DNA of 33,796 nt from Cyanobacteria bacterium DS2.3.42 (GTDB taxonomy: Bacteria; Cyanobacteriota; Vampirovibrionia; Obscuribacterales; Obscuribacteraceae): contig PNLN01000018.1 in assembly GCA_013823055.1 (NCBI GenBank), positions 1-33,796 on the forward strand, in the 5' to 3' direction. The translations under genes were made by a program, and so were the position numbers. The number at the start of each line of letters is the position of its first letter. Within the stretch, counting starts at the first letter, position 1. Shown here piece after piece: positions 1 to 9,347 of the stretch. The notes beneath the pieces are model-generated. The model did not search any database. It was not told the origin of the DNA and was given only the letters and a program-made list of their open reading frames with translations.

Positions 1-1389
1 TTGATCCTTGGCGAAGTACGCATCCATGTCCGAGAACGGAATCATGTGAAAAGCCAGGTCCCAAGCAGCGAACCACGGATACTCCCACTTGTCGGGCATA
101 GAAACAATGTCGCGATTGTAGACGTGCTTCCAATCTTTATTGCGTCCAAATTTGCGCTGTCCCGGAGGTGGCGGTTGATCCTTGTCACCGTCCAGCCAAT
201 CCGGAACCACGTAGTGGTAAAACTGTTTCGTCCAGAGCAGCCCCGCATAAGCCTGACGTGCCACCAATTTTTCTTCATTCGTCAATGTAGGGTGAATGAC
301 GCCGTCTTTGTAATACAGATCATCTGCCTCAGCCAGACGGACCAGAAAGAGTTTGTCGAATTCATTGCCGAATGGCTCAGCGGGTCGCTCTTCTTCTGAT
401 GAAAGACGCAGATTGATGACGCAAGAATTATTTGCGCCGACTTCAATTATGTAATGCGGAGCAAATTTGGTGCCGGCGCGATCGGGATTAATTGCGTCTT
501 GCTTGTTGTTGATTACATATTCGTGAAAAGCATCTTTCACATACGGTGACGAGTTGGCTAAACCGAACAGTCGCTCGTTGTTGGTTTCGTTTTCAGTAAA
601 GAGTGGCGTGGGTTCTTCCTTTGCTCCTTGTGGTGTTTCGTAAGCAAAAAAGAACTTGCCTAATGTTTCATGCTCAGCCAAAACCAATCCTGGTTTTTCA
701 AATCGCATGTGTGGTCGAGTGCCGACACGATCGTAAGCAGAGCCAAAGCTCCATGTATTGCGGAACCAGAGAGTGGGCAAAAAGTGGATTGTTCTTGCTT
801 CTGAAAAACGGTTGTGGATAGAAACCTTAATGAGAATATCGTCCGGCGTGTTCTTCGCATACTCAACAAACACATCGAAATATTCGTCATTAGCAAAGAC
901 GCCGGTGTCGTACAGTTCAAACTCGGGTAGCGCCCTGCTACGGCGGCGATTCTCATCAAGCAACAAGGCGTAAGGAAACTCATTTTGAGGATACTTGTAC
1001 AGCGCCTTCATGTATGAGTGCGTGACTGTAGAGTCAATGTAGTAATAGTTTTCTTTCACGTCCTCGCCGTGATTGCCTTCATGCCCCGTGAGCCCGTAAA
1101 GCCGTTCTTTCAAAATTGGATCTTTGCCGTTCCACAAGCAAAGTGAAAAGCACAATCGGCATTCGCGATCGCTAATGCCCAGCAAACCGTCTTCTCCCCA
1201 GCGATAGGCACGGCTGCGCGAATGGTCGTGGGTAAAATAGTCCCAGACAGACCCGCCCGCCGAGTAGTCCTCGCGCACTGTGCCCCACTGGCGGTTCGAC
1301 AAATACGGGCCCCAACGCTTCCAATTACGCTGCCTGAGCCTGTCTTCCTCTAGCCGGCGTGTCTCTTGACTGTCATAAACCTGAAGCAT
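1..1389 (-). CDS. GH63 / MGH1-like glycoside hydrolase (glucosidase), 3' end truncated by window edge
   Basis: Frame open from ATG at 1389 down to base 1 with no stop (463 codons), checked triplet by triplet. N-terminus reads MLQVYDSQETRRLEEDRLRQRNWKRWGPYLSNRQWGTVREDYSAGGSVWDYFTHDHSRSRAYRWG; the end in the window reads ...DIVSMPDKWEYPWFAAWDLAFHMIPFSDMDAYFAKDQ, typical of GH63-like glucosidases. Missing from the supplied ORF list, probably because it has no stop in the window. Confidence 0.9.
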   Translation of the reverse strand, partial: MLQVYDSQETRRLEEDRLRQRNWKRWGPYLSNRQWGTVREDYSAGGSVWDYFTHDHSRSRAYRWGEDGLLGISDRECRLCFSLCLWNGKDPILKERLYGLTGHEGNHGEDVKENYYYIDSTVTHSYMKALYKYPQNEFPYALLLDENRRRSRALPEFELYDTGVFANDEYFDVFVEYAKNTPDDILIKVSIHNRFSEARTIHFLPTLWFRNTWSFGSAYDRVGTRPHMRFEKPGLVLAEHETLGKFFFAYETPQGAKEEPTPLFTENETNNERLFGLANSSPYVKDAFHEYVINNKQDAINPDRAGTKFAPHYIIEVGANNSCVINLRLSSEEERPAEPFGNEFDKLFLVRLAEADDLYYKDGVIHPTLTNEEKLVARQAYAGLLWTKQFYHYVVPDWLDGDKDQPPPPGQRKFGRNKDWKHVYNRDIVSMPDKWEYPWFAAWDLAFHMIPFSDMDAYFAKDQ

Positions 1390-1444
1390 TGTTGTGTGAC
1401 TTTCCTTGTTTCCCGCCCTATTCAAATTGATTTTGCATCACTAC

Positions 1445-2554
1445 TTAATCGCACATTGCTTTGACGATCAGCTTTTGAAAATGAATGCATAAATGCTCGC
1501 TGTTGGTCAGGAATCGACCAACACTGGGAGTGCCGCCAATCAGCCCCAGTTGCACTGAATTAGTCAAAACATCGTCCTCATTGCCGACTTCCACATTGAA
1601 GTGAATGAGCTCCTCAGCCCACTTCTTATCAACGCCCGGCGCAAAGTATTGCTCGGAAAAACCTTTGCCTGTGTTGGGACCATTCGGCAGCCAGACATCC
1701 ACCGAAAGATTCGGGAAACCGGGATTGATGTTAATCGTGAAATTGGGCCAGAGCAGGTGATACTGAGCCTGTTTGACTGAGCCTTTGGCATCATAGGTCT
1801 TGATCTTGGCGTTGCCTTCCAGCGCGGACTCTCGAACATAGCCAACCTGACTGGAAAACCACTCGTATGCAGTCAACTTATAGCTGTCTTGATCGACATC
1901 GATGGCAGCGCTGAAACCGGGATGAGCAACCGGACAGTGGTAGCACTCAAGATAATTTTCCAGCATCGTCTTCCAATTGGCGCGTGCATCCCATTCGCTA
2001 CGCTCCCACAATTCAAGGTTGTCGAGATCGATACCGCTTTCAGCAATGATGTCCAAAACCTGCCCGAAATAAGATTCCAACGGCCGGCAATCAGGGTCCG
2101 CATTGGCGAAGACCCACGGACCCAATTTTTCTACCTTAATGGGAAGCAACGGGTAATCGCTTGTTGAAAAATTCGGCTCGCGATCGCTGCGCGGTGCTGC
2201 TTTCAACTCGCCGCAAAGATCATACGTCCAAGCGTGATAGCGGCATTGCATAATCTTGGCATTGCCGCAGCCTTTCATGACCTCATGGCGGCGATGACGG
2301 CAAACATTAATGAAGCCTTCCAACCCGTTTTCGTTATGAACGATGACGACCGGAATTTCGCCCACATAACCAGTAATGAAGTCGCCAATATCTTTGAGCT
2401 GCTGCGTTGGTCCTACATACTGCCAACTCTTGCGGAAAATCTTGTGAATCTCCTGTTCAGTCATCGCAGGGTCCGTATACCAGCTTGACGGAAGCGATTC
2501 GCCGCGATCGAGCCCTGCCAGCAATTCACTTGCTTTGTTGACGACTTGTTGCAT
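1445..2554 (-). CDS. Rieske [2Fe-2S] aromatic ring-hydroxylating oxygenase, alpha subunit-like
   Basis: Rieske ligands CRHR...CRYHAWTYDL and catalytic-domain motif NWKTMLENYLECYHCPVAHP. ORF track extends to 2578; MQQVV at 2554 is a likely start. Confidence 0.88.
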   Translation of the reverse strand: MQQVVNKASELLAGLDRGESLPSSWYTDPAMTEQEIHKIFRKSWQYVGPTQQLKDIGDFITGYVGEIPVVIVHNENGLEGFINVCRHRRHEVMKGCGNAKIMQCRYHAWTYDLCGELKAAPRSDREPNFSTSDYPLLPIKVEKLGPWVFANADPDCRPLESYFGQVLDIIAESGIDLDNLELWERSEWDARANWKTMLENYLECYHCPVAHPGFSAAIDVDQDSYKLTAYEWFSSQVGYVRESALEGNAKIKTYDAKGSVKQAQYHLLWPNFTININPGFPNLSVDVWLPNGPNTGKGFSEQYFAPGVDKKWAEELIHFNVEVGNEDDVLTNSVQLGLIGGTPSVGRFLTNSEHLCIHFQKLIVKAMCD

Positions 2555-2868
2555 GAAACTCTCCTGATTGCACAGCAAAGACGCTCTGGATTTAATTCAG
2601 TCGCCGGGAAATGCCTGAAGAAAGAGATGATAACCGATGGGCTCTCCCTTTTGCGTTAAAACGGTTGCCCTGTGAGACTTGCCAGTTGCAAACCGGTAAT
2701 TTTCTGCAAGCGTCAGCTGAGATTTCATCATTAAATCGCACGGTTAACATCCCAAAAATACTGGAAAGTATTGTGCAGGCGCTGGCTCACGCATTGCTGC
2801 GTGATAAGATCTGCCAACTCAAATGGCTCCCCGGCTGAACTGTTGAAAACTTCAGAGGTTGACTTCAC

Positions 2869-3717
2869 ATGCATTACCGCTTAAATCGCCTATTCCACCC
2901 TGAATCCAAGCGCACGCTAATCGTCGCTATCGACCATGCTCTGTTCAATAACGCCGCCTTCCTGGATGGCATTGAAAATATGGACAAGGTTGTAAAAACC
3001 CTATCTGACGCGAACCCGGATGCCATGTTGTTGTCGCCAGGCGAAGCTCCGCACTTGCAGAAATTGCCCGGGCGCAATAAGCCGGCATTGATGCTGCGTG
3101 CCGACACAGCAAATTTCTACAACGATGTATTGCCGTCATCACGACTGTTTTGCCAGGCATACGAAGGGGCAGTAGAGATGGCAGTTCGCCTCGACGCCGC
3201 CTGCATTCTTCTCAATTTGCTGCAAGTGGATGAATTTCCGGAGATGCTCGAGCAGTGCGTGCACAATATTCTCAGCATGAAAAATATCTGCGATCGCTAC
3301 GGCATGCCGATGGGTATCGAACCGCTATCTTTCCGCAGAAACAATAAAGGCGATATGGAAGGCGACCTCACTCCAGCGCGCGTAGTGACACTTGCTCGCA
3401 TGGCTGCAGAACTCGGCGCCGATTTGATCAAAACAGACCCGACCGATCCCGAAGAAGTATTCGACAAAGTAATCGAAGCAGCTTCCGGTGTACCTGTATG
3501 CGTACGCGGAGGCGGACGTGCTTCCAATCAAGCAATTCTGGAGCACACAGAAAAGCTCGTGGCTGAAGGTGTCGCCGGACTTATTTACGGACGCAACATC
3601 ATCCAACACGAAGATCCGATCGGCATGACGAAAGCACTGCAAGCGGTACTTCATCACGGTGAAAGTTCCAAGAGCGCGCTCAAACACATCCGCGAAGGTG
3701 TGGCGGCCAAACGCTAA
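2869..3717 (+). CDS. Class I aldolase of the DeoC/FbaB/LacD type (TIM barrel)
   Basis: 282 aa; candidate Schiff-base Lys in ADLIKTDPTDPEEVFDKV followed by phosphate-binding-like GVPVCVRGGGRAS and GVAGLIYGRNI. Confidence 0.75.
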   Translation: MHYRLNRLFHPESKRTLIVAIDHALFNNAAFLDGIENMDKVVKTLSDANPDAMLLSPGEAPHLQKLPGRNKPALMLRADTANFYNDVLPSSRLFCQAYEGAVEMAVRLDAACILLNLLQVDEFPEMLEQCVHNILSMKNICDRYGMPMGIEPLSFRRNNKGDMEGDLTPARVVTLARMAAELGADLIKTDPTDPEEVFDKVIEAASGVPVCVRGGGRASNQAILEHTEKLVAEGVAGLIYGRNIIQHEDPIGMTKALQAVLHHGESSKSALKHIREGVAAKR

Positions 3718-3730
3718 GAGGAGAAAAATT

Positions 3731-4294
3731 ATGAAGCAAAGCGAAATCAATCTGCTTTTGAAAGAAGCGGCAGAGTGTTTGAAAAAACATAACTGGATGC
3801 TTCCTCCTGAGCCGGAATGGTGTGCCACTGATTTCGGATTGGGCGAATATGAGAAAGCTGGTCTAGTCGAAGTACTGCTCTGCAACGAGCCTGAGTACTG
3901 CGAAAAAATCATGTATGCGCGTGAAAACATGGTAACACCATGCCATACGCACTACGAAAAGAAAGAGGACATCATCGTCCGACACGGAAAAGTGAAGTTC
4001 ACTTTGTGGAACAAAAATCCGGAAGAAAACAAAGCGGAAGGAACGGTTGAAATCAAAATCAATCGCAAAATGGAAACCAAGAAATCAGGCGAACCATTTG
4101 AACTAAAAGAAGGCGAGCGCGTCACCCTCACAGCAGGCGTCTGGCACGAATTTGCGCCCGTCGGTGGTCCGGCTTTGATTGGTGAAGTGAGCACCTACTG
4201 CAACGAAGAGACTGACAATGTCTTCGCCAATAAAAAGGTCGACATTTTTCAGGCTCCTGAAGCAGACGAAAAAGTGCTGACACCCTGCTGCTGA
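3731..4294 (+). CDS. D-lyxose ketol-isomerase (cupin fold)
   Basis: MKQSEINLLLKEAAECL... with metal-binding motif TPCHTHYEKKEDIIVRHGKVKFTLWN and GVWHEFAP. Start set at 3731, preceded by GAGGAG; the ORF-track start at 3659 overlaps the upstream gene. Confidence 0.85.
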   Translation: MKQSEINLLLKEAAECLKKHNWMLPPEPEWCATDFGLGEYEKAGLVEVLLCNEPEYCEKIMYARENMVTPCHTHYEKKEDIIVRHGKVKFTLWNKNPEENKAEGTVEIKINRKMETKKSGEPFELKEGERVTLTAGVWHEFAPVGGPALIGEVSTYCNEETDNVFANKKVDIFQAPEADEKVLTPCC

Positions 4295-4297
4295 TCT

Positions 4298-4455
4298 TGT
4301 AGGGGCGACGCCATGCGTCGCCCTGCTCAAACGTCGGCTTTCAAAATTCGGATTCAGAGTTCCAGAGTTCCAGAGTTCCAGAGTTCCAGTGTTCCAGTGT
4401 TCCAGTGTTCCGATATAAAGTTCAAAACCGGGCGACGCATGGCGTCGCCCCTACA
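4298..4455. repeat. Inverted-repeat element: perfect 26-bp terminal arms enclosing an 8-bp minisatellite
   Basis: Left arm 4298-4323 TGTAGGGGCGACGCCATGCGTCGCCC; right arm 4430-4455 GGGCGACGCATGGCGTCGCCCCTACA is its exact reverse complement. Confidence 0.92.
4355..4410. repeat. 8-bp tandem repeat, 7 units: 4x CAGAGTTC then 3x CAGTGTTC
   Basis: Read directly from sequence. Confidence 0.95.
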
Positions 4456-4493
4456 GTCGGTGATCAGTCATCGCCAAAACAAAAGGAAAAAAC

Positions 4494-5177
4494 ATGCGCA
4501 CTCCACATGCATTGATATTTGATATGGATGGATTGCTTCTCGATACAGAGATGCATTACAAACGCTCATGGACACAAGCAGCCAAAGAGATGGGCTTCGA
4601 CCTGACGGATGTGCTGTATTTGAAGCTAATCGGAATTACTGTCGCCGATGCAGAAGAAGTTCTGGCTCAAGAATTTGGATCTGGTTTTGCAAAGGACAAA
4701 TTCCACACACGCGCTGCTCACTTATATGAAGAGTTGCACAAAGTAGAAGGCTTGCCCCTCAAACCGGGCGTAAAAGAGCTACTTGTCTGGGCCAAAGAAA
4801 ACAACGTTCCCTGCGCGGTTGGTACATCAACCGTACAGAAAGAAGCAATCGAACGCCTGAAACATCATCAGATCTTCGAATACTTTCAAGTCGTGATTGG
4901 CGGCGATATGGTCGAGAAAGGAAAGCCAAATCCGGATATTTTCCTGAAGGCGCAAGGTGAGTTGAAGCTTTCAGCCGACAATTGCTTGATCCTGGAAGAC
5001 GCGCACAGCGGACTACTCGCAGCACGTGCCGGTGGTATGCGTTCTTGCCTGGTACCTGATCTCCTTCCGGCCTCTGAAGAATCAAAAAACATCGCAGAAG
5101 GCGTGTTCACGTCATTGCATGACGTCCGCGAATGGCTGGCACAGGGCTGCCCGGTCAAAGAAAAGGCATGTTCATAA
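4494..5177 (+). CDS. HAD-superfamily phosphatase / beta-phosphoglucomutase-like
   Basis: HAD motif I FDMDGLLLDTE, motif II GTSTV, GKPNPDIFLKA, motif III/IV LILEDAHSGLLAARAGG. Confidence 0.9.
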   Translation: MRTPHALIFDMDGLLLDTEMHYKRSWTQAAKEMGFDLTDVLYLKLIGITVADAEEVLAQEFGSGFAKDKFHTRAAHLYEELHKVEGLPLKPGVKELLVWAKENNVPCAVGTSTVQKEAIERLKHHQIFEYFQVVIGGDMVEKGKPNPDIFLKAQGELKLSADNCLILEDAHSGLLAARAGGMRSCLVPDLLPASEESKNIAEGVFTSLHDVREWLAQGCPVKEKACS

Positions 5178-5181
5178 CTGA

Positions 5182-6363
5182 ATGATTCGCACGCGTTTAC
5201 TCACATATTTGTGCTACGGCGCGATGATGAGCCTGGCTATAGGCATCAATCTGCTGCCGATTTTTCTCGTGTCGATCCAACACTCATTTCCTGGAGCCAG
5301 CGGAAACGGTCTGACCCAAGAAGAGCTAGGACGCATCGGCTCTCTGGCCTTTATCGGCTTGACCTTCGCAATCATCGCCACCGGTCCGCTTGCCGACCGC
5401 ATGGGCGCAAAAACATTTGCAATCGCCGGCAACCTACTGCTGGCCATCGGCTTGGCAATCACATCTTGGTCGCCAAATTACGCAGTTCTGCTCCTGGCTA
5501 ATTTCATTCTTGGCGTAGGTGCCGGTGTCCTCGATATGGTGCTCAGCCCGATTGTCTCCGCCTTGAATCCGGACAATCGCTCAGCCTCGATGAATTGGCT
5601 GCATTCTTTTTACTGTGTCGGCGCGACAGTTACTGTGTTAGCCGGAACAGCAGCGTTGCAATGCAATATTTCCTGGCGATCTGCCTGTCTAATCCTCATT
5701 CCTCTGCCTATCGCCCTTATATTTGCCCTGGGAGCAATGAAATTTCCGTCGATGACGGCAGAAGGAGAAGTGCGAACTCCGTTTTTAAAACTCGTCTCCG
5801 ACGCCTGGTTTTTCGGCGCATTGGTGGCTATCTTTTTGGGCGGCGCAACCGAACTGGGCATGGCACAATGGCTGCCGGCTTATGCAGAGCTGGGGCTCAA
5901 GTATCCTCAATGGATGGGCGGCACGGCGCTGTTTCTTTTTTCAATTTGCATGGCAATTGGTCGCATGGGAATCGGCGCACTCAGTGAAAAGGTGAATCCA
6001 ATCACAATCATGGCGTGGGGATGCGGTCTGTCCGTTGTTTTGTTCCTTCTGGGTTCTTTCTTCCCAATCAAGATTGTTGCTCTGAGCGCTTGTGTGCTTG
6101 CTGGTTTGACAGGCAGCTGTTTGTGGCCGACCATGCTGGCTATAACAGCGGACAAATATCCCAACGGCGGCGCCACCATGTTTGGTGCACTAGCGGCATT
6201 CGGAAACGCCGGTGGAATTTTCATGCCCTGGGTAGTCGGAGTGATCGCCGACCATTCTTCACTGAGCTGGGGACTGGCTATCAGCGCTTTGGCGCCGTTT
6301 TTCATGCTGCCCCTCGTGATTGCGCTGGGAGCAAAGCGTGCAGCAGTGACGAATCCTACTTAG
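5182..6363 (+). CDS. MFS transporter, fucose-permease-like sugar transporter
   Basis: About 12 hydrophobic segments; MFS loop motif GPLADRMGAKTF; starts 4 nt after the HAD gene stop. Confidence 0.8.
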   Translation: MIRTRLLTYLCYGAMMSLAIGINLLPIFLVSIQHSFPGASGNGLTQEELGRIGSLAFIGLTFAIIATGPLADRMGAKTFAIAGNLLLAIGLAITSWSPNYAVLLLANFILGVGAGVLDMVLSPIVSALNPDNRSASMNWLHSFYCVGATVTVLAGTAALQCNISWRSACLILIPLPIALIFALGAMKFPSMTAEGEVRTPFLKLVSDAWFFGALVAIFLGGATELGMAQWLPAYAELGLKYPQWMGGTALFLFSICMAIGRMGIGALSEKVNPITIMAWGCGLSVVLFLLGSFFPIKIVALSACVLAGLTGSCLWPTMLAITADKYPNGGATMFGALAAFGNAGGIFMPWVVGVIADHSSLSWGLAISALAPFFMLPLVIALGAKRAAVTNPT

Positions 6364-7541
6364 TATGTCGGAGCGCCAGTGCGCGGATCGTAAACAGCTC
6401 CGGCAAACATAATTACACGCGTAACCTTGTCCGCCATAACAAAAAGGAACGGTCGATCTACCGTCATTTCAAAGGGTGGTTTAGGCATATGCGCGCTGCC
6501 GTAGGCAGTAACACAAGTGGCTGCAGCGGCTTCAGTGCCTAGTTCATTCACGTCTATGAACGCTTTATGCATTATGTCTGACACGCACAAGAAAGGAGGC
6601 TTTTGCTGCTCAGGTGCAAGTATGTTCCACAGATCGGCCTGCGGAGTGAAAAGCTCTTTTATGCCGATTTGCGAAAGCCAGGAAACAAGCGAGACTCCAA
6701 ATTCCATGCAAAATTTGGGAAATGCCAGCTGCCCTTCTCGCTTGGTCAAACGCGGCATCCACGAGTCCCAGTGCTCTACAGATATTTGTGAGACGAAACT
6801 CGGCAAGTCGATGTTCTTGGCGGGCTGAATCAAATACATATTGAATCGATCGTCGGTATAAGGCAGCTGGACCATTTCCATGTATTGATCGTTGAAGTAT
6901 TCGACCTCGCGGAATCCATGCATTGTCGGCACCTGAATGACGTTGCCGTCAGACAGGTAAAAGTCGCGCGGCAGCGTTCGATTTTCCTGAAACGGTGTTG
7001 ACCAGCGCGCTCTGAAGTATGCGCAATTGAGCAAAACGAAATAGTTGGCCGGAGTCAGTTGCGTAACTATCGAAGGAATCTTTCCGAAAGTTTTTTGACT
7101 CACCCAATTGTTTATCGTTTGAATTGAACTACCATTGCCAAAATCAAGGTTCGCACATTCCGCTGCGTACTGGGTTTGCACATGATCGGCAAACCCTGGA
7201 TGCACCTGGACACTTTGATGAAACCAGGCAGAATTGGCAAGCAAAAATTTTACCGACGCGCCCTCGCCTTTCCACTGCGATTTGTCATTGGTTTCATTCA
7301 AACTGTCAAATACGGTTCGATAATCGAGAGCCAATTCATCACGCCCGAATGAATGTAGACCCAGTGTTTGAAGCATCTCGCTAAGCGTGTTTCCACCTGC
7401 AGCGGCAACCGTCAACTGGAGAGCAGCGCTGATACTTAAAGGTGAAATGCAGATGTTGCTTTTGTGTACACCTAAATGATTCATCAAGCGGAAGCATAGA
7501 TTCGAAGTAGATCTGGCGGTATCGCCTGTGCCTGTCGTCAT
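6360..7541 (-). CDS. Serpin-family protease inhibitor
   Basis: 393 aa: [47 protein letters not shown], hinge/reactive loop [45 protein letters not shown]. Confidence 0.93.
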   Translation of the reverse strand: MTTGTGDTARSTSNLCFRLMNHLGVHKSNICISPLSISAALQLTVAAAGGNTLSEMLQTLGLHSFGRDELALDYRTVFDSLNETNDKSQWKGEGASVKFLLANSAWFHQSVQVHPGFADHVQTQYAAECANLDFGNGSSIQTINNWVSQKTFGKIPSIVTQLTPANYFVLLNCAYFRARWSTPFQENRTLPRDFYLSDGNVIQVPTMHGFREVEYFNDQYMEMVQLPYTDDRFNMYLIQPAKNIDLPSFVSQISVEHWDSWMPRLTKREGQLAFPKFCMEFGVSLVSWLSQIGIKELFTPQADLWNILAPEQQKPPFLCVSDIMHKAFIDVNELGTEAAAATCVTAYGSAHMPKPPFEMTVDRPFLFVMADKVTRVIMFAGAVYDPRTGAPTY

Positions 7542-9010
7542 GCAACCACCTTGTCGCGCAATGCGATTCGCTTCGCCACTGAAGCCCCCGAATGAAGTCC
7601 GCCTTCCATATACCCTTGAAACGCAAAGCTTGTATGTTCACCTGCGAAATGCAGACGTCCAAGTCCACCATAAAGTATTGGTCCCAGCGTAATAATCTGT
7701 CCAGGAGCCGGAGCTGAATAACCGGCTTGCGACCAGGGATCCGATGGCCAATCGACAAAAATGCCTTTGATAAAGTTTTGAGCGTAGCGTGGATAAATAC
7801 GCTCCAGCTCAAGAGCATAATGCGCCATTCTTTGATCGTGCGTCCAGCCTCTGCCCGTGTCGGCCGCGTTTCCTCCAGCAAAAACAGTCAGGCAAGCATG
7901 TCCTTCGCTTGATTGTTTGTCAGTTGCATCCCAGGTCTCGGCCACTGGTCCATCACTCAGAGAATTGGGTGAGAGATTATCCTGCTCCCAAAATCTGCTG
8001 CGCACTTCAGAGAGAAACTTCACTTGATTCGACATCTGCGGTGACAGCTGCGGCGGAAAAGGCGGAGTAAAAGTGATTCTCTTCCAGGTGCCTGGTGGCA
8101 CGCTCAGTATCACATCATCAGCTTCCAGAACTTCTCCGTTTGCAAGCTCTACCTTCACTTTATTGTCCAGCACATCCACAGCAGTAACAGGCATTTCCAA
8201 ACGAATACGCTGTCTTCCAATGGCATCCGCCAACTTCTCAGCTAATTGCTGATTACCGCCCTTGCAGCGATAGACTTCAGTGTCGGTCCAATATTTCTCG
8301 AGTCCGCCACCTTTGATAATACATAGGCGCCCGAGCAAACTTTCCCAGCCTGGGTCATTGGCATCAGATGATTCCGACAATCGAATCGCTCGCTTGCAAA
8401 GCTCTGAGCACTTGAGGTCGTCTATCCAATTGTCGACTGTCTTGTTGTCGAGGGCCAGCGCATTAGGACTTCGCCAGGGCTGAACAGGATCGATCTTTAA
8501 TGCCAGCGCGTTGTAAAGGTTCAGCTGCTCGTCGACTTCATGCCACAAATTTTCAGCCTCTTTAGGACTGAGCAACTTGCCACTGAAAAAACAAGGCTTG
8601 GCGCTGTCCGGGTAATCTGTGCGCTCCAGCATCTCCAACTTGAAGCGTTTCGCATAAGCCTGCCAGGTGGGGTGATTGGCGCCGATCAGCTCCGCTCCCG
8701 CTTCTACAGTTTTATCCCGGATGAAATCATAGAGGGTGTGGACGCGCCCACCGACTCGATCGCGCGCTTCCAAGACAGTCACGTCGTAGCCCACAGAAGA
8801 CAATTCGTACGCGGCTGCCAATCCCGAAAAGCCCGCACCTATAATGATTACACGCCTTCCGTCTTTGGCAAAACTAGTGGAGGGGAAGGTGTAGCTGAGC
8901 ATGAGCCCGGCTGCTGTTGCCATCATGCCCTTCAACATTTCTCGGCGCGAGAATCTCTCTTCCCTGGAAAGAAATCTCTGGCTGAGTTCTGAAACGAAAG
9001 AGCGTGACAT
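7538..9010 (-). CDS. Flavin-containing amine oxidase with predicted Tat signal
   Basis: Twin-arginine motif SRREMLKG then hydrophobic stretch; FAD motif [42 protein letters not shown]-terminal [31 protein letters not shown] track extends to 9085; MSRSFVSE at 9010 preferred. Confidence 0.9.
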   Translation of the reverse strand: MSRSFVSELSQRFLSREERFSRREMLKGMMATAAGLMLSYTFPSTSFAKDGRRVIIIGAGFSGLAAAYELSSVGYDVTVLEARDRVGGRVHTLYDFIRDKTVEAGAELIGANHPTWQAYAKRFKLEMLERTDYPDSAKPCFFSGKLLSPKEAENLWHEVDEQLNLYNALALKIDPVQPWRSPNALALDNKTVDNWIDDLKCSELCKRAIRLSESSDANDPGWESLLGRLCIIKGGGLEKYWTDTEVYRCKGGNQQLAEKLADAIGRQRIRLEMPVTAVDVLDNKVKVELANGEVLEADDVILSVPPGTWKRITFTPPFPPQLSPQMSNQVKFLSEVRSRFWEQDNLSPNSLSDGPVAETWDATDKQSSEGHACLTVFAGGNAADTGRGWTHDQRMAHYALELERIYPRYAQNFIKGIFVDWPSDPWSQAGYSAPAPGQIITLGPILYGGLGRLHFAGEHTSFAFQGYMEGGLHSGASVAKRIALRDKVVA

Positions 9011-9146
9011 GTTTCGCCGGTCCCCCACGGCAATGTTTTTAAGTGCCAAAACAAGCATACTAAAAACTTGCCACCTTTCCCGCACATCCAGACTGCTTGA
9101 CTAGGTGCCTCGATCAAAGGTAAGTTTGGATTTGGGAGGGGAATAC

Positions 9147-9347
9147 ATGAAGTTTTGGCGAACAGCGGAAATCATTGGTTCGATTGCACTTCTCGCTTGC
9201 GTAAGCGGTATCGTCTTGCTTGAATTGACTCGTCCCCTGCTTATTTCAGCCTTTCAAGAAATTGAGTCACACAACGTAGATGCATTTCTGAGCGGCCGAA
9301 CCAACACGTTTAAAGGTTTTGATTCAGCAAGATTGCCGCTGTACTAA
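9147..9347 (+). CDS. Small membrane protein (66 aa), hypothetical
   Basis: GGGAGGGG upstream of ATG at 9147; MKFWRTAEIIGSIALLACVSGIVLLEL... predicts one TM helix. Confidence 0.5.
   Translation: MKFWRTAEIIGSIALLACVSGIVLLELTRPLLISAFQEIESHNVDAFLSGRTNTFKGFDSARLPLY

Noticed and set aside
2611-2838. 75-aa plus-strand ORF between the Rieske and aldolase genes
   Set aside because: No recognisable family and no good SD; likely the divergent intergenic regulatory region.
3325-3930. 201-aa minus-strand ORF
   Set aside because: Antisense across the aldolase and D-lyxose isomerase genes.
4355-4410. Possible CRISPR-like array
   Set aside because: Contiguous 8-bp tandem units without spacers; no cas genes in the window.
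4313-4522. 69-aa ORF across the inverted repeat and minisatellite
   Set aside because: Translation of repeat DNA (SSRVPEFQSSSVPVFQ); no independent coding evidence.
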